Below are positions 1-3,946 of a stretch of 6,874 nucleotides of DNA, piece after piece (the first letter of the stretch is position 1; every line of letters begins with the position of its first letter). Source of the DNA: an uncultured Clostridiaceae bacterium (GTDB lineage: Bacteria; Bacillota; Clostridia; Lachnospirales; Lachnospiraceae); contig CATLIJ010000136.1 in assembly GCA_949948825.1 (NCBI GenBank), positions 1 to 6,874 of the forward strand. Direction: 5' to 3'. Position numbers and translations under genes: made by a program. The notes under the pieces are model-generated. The model had not been told where the DNA came from. It saw nothing but the letters and a program-made list of their open reading frames with translations, and searched no databases.

Positions 1-191
1 TGGATCAGCCAGACAACCCCTATCTGGAACAGGCGATGGAATTTTTGCAAAGAAGCGGAACGGCGGGTGTTTATCAGAAGCTTACTACGGCGCTTGCGAG
101 GAATCAGTGGACAGCTTCGCGGTACGCGGAGCTTTATAAATGGTATCAGAGCGGCGGATATGATGAGGTTCTGGAAGAGAGCGAGGTGTGA
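1..191 (+). CDS. C-terminal end of an M48-like metallopeptidase paralog (5' truncated by window)
   Basis: An open frame enters from the left edge (first full codon at base 3) and ends at TGA 189-191, giving about 62 residues. It is identified by comparison with the complete M48 protein that follows. Both tails share the spaced pattern QA..F, then W...R...L..W.QSGG(Y/F)D.V, so this is very probably the end of a tandem paralog. The zinc-binding HExxH region lies outside the window, so catalytic status cannot be judged. In the next gene the tail carries a THPW motif, where M48 enzymes usually have a conserved His-Pro; here the aligned residues are RNQW, so that His is missing. This may mean divergence or loss of activity. 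The stop is two bases before the next ATG, consistent with translational coupling in one operon. The family assignment rests only on this paralogy. Confidence 0.7.
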   Translation, partial: DQPDNPYLEQAMEFLQRSGTAGVYQKLTTALARNQWTASRYAELYKWYQSGGYDEVLEESEV

Positions 192-193
192 GG

Positions 194-1018
194 ATGTACG
201 ACAGATTAAAAGGATTGAAAACTACAGATTATGAGCACCCGGGGGAAAAAGCGGCCATGGCTGCTCTGCGGAAGCTTCCTGTTTTGGATCTTGTCATGGC
301 AAAATATCTGGATATATCTATCAAAAGCGATTTGTGGGCAGAATGTGCCGGAAATAATTTCCGGATAACAGAGAAGACAAATCCCAGGATTTACCGATTG
401 TACCAGATGGCTTTAGCGCGTCTTGATATGCCGAAGGAATATCCCTTGTACAGCCAGCTTGGCTATCAGTACAATGCTTACGCCGCGGGGGCGAAGGAGA
501 ATTTTATCGTGGTGAACTCCTCCTGTATCTCAGACTACTCGGATGGGGAAATGCTTCAGCTTTTGGGACATGAGATTGGTCACATCAAGAGCGGACATGT
601 GCTGTATCACAATCTTGCCTATAGTCTGAACAGCATATTGTCTTCCTTTGGCGGGTTTGCCCAGGGAGTGGCAGTGGGGCTGCAGTACGCGATTATGGAC
701 TGGAGCAGAAAATCAGAGTACACGGCGGACCGGGCGGGGCTTATCGCCTCCGGGGATATAGAAGCTACGCTCAGCCAGACCATGAAAATGCTGGGACATT
801 CTGACCGCATTGATTATATTGATTTTTCATGGGACAAGGTATTAAAGCAGGCGGAGGATTTTGAAATGGGAAATGCCGATCTGGTGGGCAAGCTTCTTTA
901 CGCCAATTTTACGCTTACCGCCACCCACCCCTGGTCAATTCTCCGGCTTAAGCAGCTCTTTGAGTGGGAACAGTCCGGCGGTTTTGACGCGGTGGTTCAA
1001 AAATACGGGAATGCCTGA
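194..1018 (+). CDS. M48 family zinc metallopeptidase
   Basis: This is a 274-residue protein with the hallmarks of a gluzincin of family M48 (HtpX/Ste24/Oma1/BepA type). It has the zinc motif HEIGH at about residues 126-130 and the downstream third ligand in SEYTADRAG (Glu 175, with Asp 179). A late THPW motif near residue 245 corresponds to the His-Pro usually seen in M48 enzymes. There is no signal peptide. A moderately hydrophobic stretch at about 143-168 follows the active-site helix, but no clear multi-pass membrane domain is visible, so it may be cytosolic or peripherally membrane bound. M48 enzymes cleave misfolded or membrane proteins; the substrate here is unknown. GTG at 188 is an alternative start two codons upstream. 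ATG 194 is preferred because GAGG at 183-186 is seven bases from it but only one base from the GTG. The gene follows a paralog's stop by two bases. Confidence 0.9.
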   Translation: MYDRLKGLKTTDYEHPGEKAAMAALRKLPVLDLVMAKYLDISIKSDLWAECAGNNFRITEKTNPRIYRLYQMALARLDMPKEYPLYSQLGYQYNAYAAGAKENFIVVNSSCISDYSDGEMLQLLGHEIGHIKSGHVLYHNLAYSLNSILSSFGGFAQGVAVGLQYAIMDWSRKSEYTADRAGLIASGDIEATLSQTMKMLGHSDRIDYIDFSWDKVLKQAEDFEMGNADLVGKLLYANFTLTATHPWSILRLKQLFEWEQSGGFDAVVQKYGNA

Positions 1019-1064
1019 AACCGGGAAATGTCGCTTTTAAGATGACAAAAAAATGGGGGATGGA

Positions 1065-1073
1065 TGGTAAAAT
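1065..1073 (+). promoter_or_regulatory. possible extended -10 promoter element
   Basis: TGG followed by TAAAAT matches an extended -10 box (TGn plus a 5/6 match to TATAAT) in the 103-base gap before the 142-residue gene. No good -35 lies at the right distance: ATGACA at 1042-1047 is 20 bases away. No terminator is visible after the metallopeptidase gene, so the downstream genes may simply be read through from upstream. Confidence 0.2.
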
Positions 1074-1121
1074 GGAGCCACAGGAAGGGGAAGAAAGGAG
1101 GAATGGCATTTTGGGACAGTT

Positions 1122-1550
1122 ATGGATACAGCAAAAATGAATATAGAACAGATCGAGCGGAACAAAACCTATATTGACTATGCTACCCTGAATGTGATCC
1201 GCGAAATCCTGATGAATAATCTGAACCAGATGGGGCTGGAACTGTTCCTGGGTATCTATTATTCAAAATTGAACATTTATCTGAATATGTGGAATCCGGC
1301 TGCCCTTCGGTACTTCATCGCCCTGCTGGAATATTTGAATCCGGTTTTTTCCTATAATGGGAATATCCGGGTGGAGAAATGGATCGTGGCAGATGAAGCG
1401 TTATTTGACCGGATCATAGGCGGGGAATACCGGCTTTTAGACGGACTGGCGGCGAGGACGCCGGAGGCGTTTCGGAAGTATGGAATACTGGTGGATATGG
1501 AAGGCAGATTTCATAACTCTATTGGTACTTTTTGCAGAAAGGTGGATTAG
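1122..1550 (+). CDS. hypothetical protein, 142 residues
   Basis: I do not recognise this family. The protein is 142 residues, largely helical in appearance, with an aromatic-rich middle (about residues 35-80, including FLGIYYSKLNIYL and ALRYFIALLEYL) and a mixed-charge C-terminal third. No signal peptide, metal motif or certain membrane span is seen. The start is uncertain. The strong AAAGGAGG at 1094-1101 is 20 bases from ATG 1122, too far for normal use. The frame is open back to 1071 but contains no ATG, GTG or TTG before 1122. ATG 1137 (codon 6) is another option, overlapping the stop of a tiny ORF in the order ATGA. The stop is four bases before the next gene, which supports co-transcription with it. 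Length and spacing argue that it is real, but the function is open. Confidence 0.65.
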   Translation: MDTAKMNIEQIERNKTYIDYATLNVIREILMNNLNQMGLELFLGIYYSKLNIYLNMWNPAALRYFIALLEYLNPVFSYNGNIRVEKWIVADEALFDRIIGGEYRLLDGLAARTPEAFRKYGILVDMEGRFHNSIGTFCRKVD

Positions 1551-1554
1551 GAAT

Positions 1555-1764
1555 ATGAGTAAATATCTTAGAGATTTCGTAAACGGTATGGAGAAGATTG
1601 GAGAGGCTTTGGATAAGGCGCCAATACCAACAAAGATCGGCACAAAAGTCGGGGTTTTGATTGGAATGAGTCCGGTGGGTACGCCAATTGCAATCGGAGG
1701 TGCTGTCGTGTATGGTGCATACAAGGCTGCCAAGTATGTTGTGGACAAAGAAGATGAAAAGTGA
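1555..1764 (+). CDS. small glycine-rich hydrophobic protein, 69 residues
   Basis: This is a 69-residue protein with three parts. A charged amphipathic N-terminus (1-22) is followed by a Gly/Ala/Val/Ile-rich segment (about 28-55, with GVLIGM and IAIGGAVVYGAYKAA) and a short charged tail ending DKEDEK. The regular small residues (G33, G37, G42, G48, G49, G54) resemble glycine-zipper or membrane-inserting small proteins, but no named family is recognised. An open frame extends back to ATG 1480, inside the upstream gene. ATG 1555 is chosen because AGGTGG at 1540-1545 lies nine bases away and the upstream stop is at 1548-1550, four bases before. A hairpin with a T-run begins at its stop codon, so it may end the transcript. 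It could be a membrane partner or a substrate of the neighbouring metallopeptidases, or a bacteriocin-like peptide; nothing in the sequence decides. Confidence 0.65.
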   Translation: MSKYLRDFVNGMEKIGEALDKAPIPTKIGTKVGVLIGMSPVGTPIAIGGAVVYGAYKAAKYVVDKEDEK

Positions 1765-1785
1765 AACAGAAGAGTTTCTTTTTTT
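1757..1785 (+). terminator. putative intrinsic terminator after the small-protein gene
   Basis: GAAAC (1763-1767) and GTTTC (1774-1778) form a perfect 5-bp stem with a six-base loop, directly followed by seven T residues. Past one mismatch and a wobble, the preceding A-run can pair with the T-run. The stem is GC-poor, so termination may be partial. It overlaps the stop codon of the 69-residue gene and would separate it from the DUF697-like gene. Confidence 0.5.
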
Positions 1786-1939
1786 GAGTGGACAAACTGC
1801 CAAATATCAATTCACAGTTGACTGAACCTGGATGGAGTGCGTACTGCTGGAGACGCGGGACTGATTGTGGGAAGAATCGGATTATGGCAGATAAGCCAAT
1901 AGAATGGATTCATATTATAAACGAAAGGCGGTTTTTCTT

Positions 1940-2518
1940 ATGATGGAGCAGGAACAGAAGGCGATTTTGGGGAAAACGGCAAAATCATACCGTATTATCA
2001 GCAGCTATGCTAACAGTAATATTGCCTTGCAGGGACTCAGCGGCGTATTTGGATTTCCGGTGACGATTCTTGCAGACGGCGCGGTAATCTTTACCCATTA
2101 TACGCCCATGATTGACGAGCTAAGGGAGCTTTATGGGCGCAGGCCTGTGGAAAGGGATGCTATGACAGCCATTGTCAGGCAGATTTCCAATGAAATTCTG
2201 TTTGATCTTGTGGTGGACAAGGTGATGGGGCAAGTTCCTCTGGCTGGTATTTATTTCAATGTGATCTGTGCGAAGGCTATGACATGGAGGCTGGGAATGC
2301 TGTTTGCCATTCTGTCAAGCAGGGGAGAGGAGATTAATATTGAGCACGTAAAGGAAGTCATGGAGCTGATTCGCTGTCTCTCGCCTCAGACAGATGTTTT
2401 CAGGTTTCGGAAACCGGAGTACAAGGTTTACGAAAAGGTGCTGGATTCTGTGTACAACAATCCTGAAGAGTTGTTTAGGGACAAGGTTCATGAAGCGCTG
2501 AGGGCGTTTGAGATTTGA
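1940..2518 (+). CDS. DUF697/YcjF-like putative membrane protein
   Basis: This is a 192-residue protein whose pattern resembles the DUF697 (YcjF/GTPase-associated) domain. A hydrophobic segment with Pro and Asp (GFPVTILADGAVI, about 38-50) is followed by a polar TPMI and an LYG turn (55-66). A second segment carries GQVPLAGIYFN (97-107), then AKAMTWRLGMLFA (111-123), and the C-terminal 70 residues are charged and helical. DUF697 domains are typically membrane-associated and often sit on or beside Era/YfjP-like GTPases; no GTPase is visible here. The frame opens at ATG 1904, which has no ribosome site. ATG 1940 is preferred because AAAGGCGG at 1924-1931 lies eight bases upstream; ATG 1943 is also possible. 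The 154 bases upstream, after the terminator, hold no clear promoter. The family assignment is from remembered motifs and is moderate; the cellular role is unknown. Confidence 0.65.
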   Translation: MMEQEQKAILGKTAKSYRIISSYANSNIALQGLSGVFGFPVTILADGAVIFTHYTPMIDELRELYGRRPVERDAMTAIVRQISNEILFDLVVDKVMGQVPLAGIYFNVICAKAMTWRLGMLFAILSSRGEEINIEHVKEVMELIRCLSPQTDVFRFRKPEYKVYEKVLDSVYNNPEELFRDKVHEALRAFEI

Positions 2519-2650
2519 AAAGGCATCTGAAAAAGAGAGAGGGAAAGATTTCTGCCGGGACGAAAGCCAAAAGGGGATGGATAAAATAGGAGAGGTAAGA
2601 ATCTGGAAGGAGATGGAACCCTTTGAGTCTGAATTTTCTACAATTTATAA

Positions 2651-2679
2651 TTGACATGAATGGCTTCCTGTGTTAAGAT
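2651..2679 (+). promoter_or_regulatory. sigma-A promoter of the beta-glucoside operon
   Basis: TTGACA (2651-2656) is a perfect -35. A 17-base spacer separates it from TAAGAT (2674-2679), a 5/6 match to TATAAT. An A/T-rich stretch immediately upstream (2634-2650) could act as an UP element. Transcription should begin near 2686, a few bases before the antiterminator element at 2694. The leader would thus begin almost directly with the RAT, as in other LicT/BglG-controlled operons. Confidence 0.88.
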
Positions 2680-2693
2680 TGTACATAGTAAAT

Positions 2694-2722
2694 GGATTGT
2701 TACTGGTCATGCAGGCTATACC
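2694..2722 (+). promoter_or_regulatory. ribonucleic antiterminator (RAT 1) in the bglG/licT leader
   Basis: The element starts GGATTGTTACTG and ends GCAGGCTATACC, 29 bases in all. It matches the LicT/BglG-type RAT in length, 5' strand and GCAGGC core. When bound by the active antiterminator protein it folds into a hairpin that blocks the overlapping terminator. Its last ten bases (2713-2722) are also the outer 5' arm of that terminator, so the two folds exclude each other. The 3' end reads CTATACC where the usual form is CAAAACC. Since the next gene encodes the cognate protein, this is an autoregulatory switch. Confidence 0.92.
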
Positions 2723-2778
2723 ACTTTGCTATCATTGGAAGTTGTGTTTCATTGGTACAAGGAGGGATAGTCTTTTTT
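2713..2778 (+). terminator. leader terminator overlapping RAT 1
   Basis: The 5' arm 2713-2728 (AGGCTATACCACTTTG) pairs with the 3' arm 2758-2773 (CAAGGAGGGATAGTCT). This gives fourteen pairs, two of them G-T wobbles, interrupted by two single mismatches. The loop is about 29 bases and can itself fold partly. The last base of the arm begins a run of six T residues at 2773-2778. Overlap with RAT 1 identifies it as the conditional terminator t1, stopping transcription before the regulator gene unless the antiterminator is active. Confidence 0.82.
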
Positions 2779-2826
2779 GATTCAATGAAAGACACTGGAA
2801 ATGCTGGGATGGAATGGACGATGGGG

Positions 2827-3663
2827 ATGAAGGTTGAAAAAGTAATCAATAATAACCTGGTAAAGTCTTTTAACAGCAAAGGGCAGGAAATTCTGGTAAT
2901 GGGATGCGGCCTGGGGTTTAAGAAAAAGCCGGGGGATTCTATTGATGAAGCTTTGGTGGAGAAGGTTTACACTGCTCAGAATGCAGCAGAATCTGGCCGG
3001 CTGGTACAGCTTTTGGAAAAGGTGCCGTTAGAACGGATTCAGCTGACCAATGAGATTATCAGTTTTGCCAAGACTTCTCTTGGGAAGAGGCTGAATGAGA
3101 ATATTTATCTGACTTTGACGGACCATATCAGCTTTGCCCTTGACCGGGCCAGCCAGGGCATATCCCTTCGCAATGGACTTTTGTGGGAGATCAAGCGTTT
3201 TTATAACCATGAGTATTTGATTGGAAAAGAGGCGCTGTCCATGATTCAAAAGCGTTTGGGAGTGGAGCTTCCGGAGGATGAGGCGGGATTTATTGCCCTT
3301 CATCTGGTCAGTGCATCCATGGATTTTGACAGCATGAGACAGACAACGGATATGACCCGGATAATCCAGAATATTGTCAATATTGTAAAGTATCACTTTC
3401 ATACAGAACTGGATGAGTATTCTCTTCATTATGAGCGTTTTATTACTCATGTGAAATTTTTTGTGCAGAGAGTGTTTAACGGGACAGAGATTGATGAGGA
3501 TGACAAAAGCTTTCTTCTGATGTTAAAGGAGCAGTATAAGAAGGAATATTTATGCGCTCTGAAGATACAGGATTATATGAAGAAGGAATTCGGCAGGGAG
3601 CTGACAGAGGATGAGATCATTTATCTGACCGTTCACATCCGGCGGATGACAATGTCATCATAG
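2827..3663 (+). CDS. licT: LicT/BglG family transcription antiterminator
   Basis: From ATG 2827 this is 278 residues, the usual family length. Residues 1-55 form the RNA-binding CAT domain (MKVEKVINNN, then VMGCGLGFKKKPGD). PRD1 and PRD2 follow, with the four regulatory histidines at the family positions: H100 (TDHIS), H159 (IALHLV), H208 (FITHVK) and H270 (LTVHIRR). In this family, the sugar permease phosphorylates PRD1 to inactivate the protein, while HPr phosphorylation of PRD2 activates it. The active dimer then binds RAT RNA. Residue 27 is Cys in GCG, where LicT has Arg. In-frame ATGs at 2785, 2809 and 2821 also lie after the terminator, and none has a clear ribosome site; 2827 is chosen because the family begins MKI/V-K-V-NNN. 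The frame also extends back through the RAT to ATG 2692, which would be a wrong start. RATs on both sides show that it controls itself and the permease operon. Confidence 0.93.
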   Translation: MKVEKVINNNLVKSFNSKGQEILVMGCGLGFKKKPGDSIDEALVEKVYTAQNAAESGRLVQLLEKVPLERIQLTNEIISFAKTSLGKRLNENIYLTLTDHISFALDRASQGISLRNGLLWEIKRFYNHEYLIGKEALSMIQKRLGVELPEDEAGFIALHLVSASMDFDSMRQTTDMTRIIQNIVNIVKYHFHTELDEYSLHYERFITHVKFFVQRVFNGTEIDEDDKSFLLMLKEQYKKEYLCALKIQDYMKKEFGRELTEDEIIYLTVHIRRMTMSS

Positions 3664-3754
3664 GAAAGCGGAGGATAATGGGGCTGTGACTGCATACAAA
3701 AGACAGATGACAATAAGATTGTTACAGCATAAAAAGCCGATGACAATGCAGTCA
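3645..3754 (+). repeat. GATGACAAT repeats and inverted repeats around the licT stop
   Basis: GATGACAAT occurs three times, at 3645-3653, 3706-3714 and 3739-3747. The first copy is half of a perfect 15-base palindrome, GATGACAATGTCATC (3645-3659), covering the last codons of the antiterminator gene. TGACTGCAT at 3687-3695 and ATGCAGTCA at 3746-3754 form a 9-bp inverted repeat that encloses the other two copies. GATTGTTAC at 3717-3725 equals the 5' strand of both RATs but lacks a proper 3' strand. TGACAAT 3708-3714 can pair with ATTGTTA 3718-3724 over a three-base loop. No T-run follows, so this is not an ordinary terminator. The function is unknown. Confidence 0.6.
3707..3735 (+). promoter_or_regulatory. 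possible weak internal promoter before RAT 2
   Basis: ATGACA (3707-3712, 5/6 match to TTGACA) lies 17 bases before TAAAAA (3730-3735, 4/6 match to TATAAT). If active, it would start a transcript near 3742, upstream of RAT 2, feeding the permease and glucosidase genes without the regulator. The match is modest, and readthrough from the main promoter explains expression without it. Confidence 0.25.
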
Positions 3755-3783
3755 GAATAGCTATGTGAAAAAATAAAAAGCAG

Positions 3784-3817
3784 GGATTGTTACTTTCTGA
3801 AAAGGAAAGGCTATACC
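3784..3817 (+). promoter_or_regulatory. ribonucleic antiterminator (RAT 2) before the permease gene
   Basis: The element starts GGATTGTTAC and ends GGCTATACC, the same ends as RAT 1, around a longer top: CTTTC pairs with GAAAG over a seven-base loop. It is 34 bases against 29 for RAT 1. Its 3' edge (3815-3817) is the first part of the following terminator arm, so the two folds compete. It should bind the same LicT-like protein and gate the permease and glucosidase genes, as the second site does in E. coli bgl. Confidence 0.9.
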
Positions 3818-3864
3818 CGGATGACGGTGTTTTTGTGATGCCGTGATCCGGGTTTTTCTTTTTT
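3815..3864 (+). terminator. strong intrinsic terminator overlapping RAT 2
   Basis: CCCGGAT (3816-3822) pairs perfectly with ATCCGGG (3846-3852). After one G/G mismatch, ACGG (3824-3827) pairs with CCGT (3841-3844), and A3815 with T3853 extends the base. A 13-base loop closes it, and TTTTTCTTTTTT follows at 3853-3864. This is the strongest hairpin in the window. It lies between the regulator and permease genes and is the conditional terminator t2. Confidence 0.93.
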
Positions 3865-3912
3865 AGTTTTTATTGAGATTCAGGTCCAAAGGAGCAGAAT
3901 ATTTGAGATGTA

Positions 3913-3939
3913 AGCCCAAAGGGCTGAACATAAAGGAGG
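3913..3939 (+). promoter_or_regulatory. small hairpin and strong ribosome binding site of the permease gene
   Basis: AGGAGG at 3934-3939 sits seven bases before ATG 3947, a near-ideal site that fixes the permease start. Just upstream, AGCCC and GGGCT (3913-3917, 3921-3925) form a perfect 5-bp hairpin with an AAA loop. An imperfect copy of the same phrase (TCCAAAGGA) lies near 3895. The hairpin may stabilise the 5' end of the permease message or tune initiation; this is inference. Confidence 0.5.
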
Positions 3940-3946
3940 ATGTACC

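Noticed and set aside
1480..1554. N-terminal extension of the 69-residue protein from ATG 1480
   Set aside because: It lies wholly within the upstream gene in another frame and has no ribosome site; ATG 1555 has AGGTGG at a good distance.
1904..1939. Start of the DUF697-like gene at ATG 1904
   Set aside because: No ribosome site precedes it, whereas AAAGGCGG is correctly placed for ATG 1940.
2577..2654. A 25-codon ORF in the gap before the bgl promoter
   Set aside because: The purine-rich AAGGGG abuts the ATG with no spacing, the ORF runs into the -35 box, and it resembles nothing known.
2692..2826. Upstream extension of the antiterminator gene from ATG 2692
   Set aside because: This extension spans the RAT and terminator, begins only about six bases after the expected transcription start, and does not resemble the family N-terminus, which starts at MKVEKV (2827).
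3686..3699. Possible CcpA (cre) site, TGTGACTGCATACA
   Set aside because: It has the outer TGT/ACA ends but lacks the central CG and one further consensus base, so it is too weak to call without binding data.
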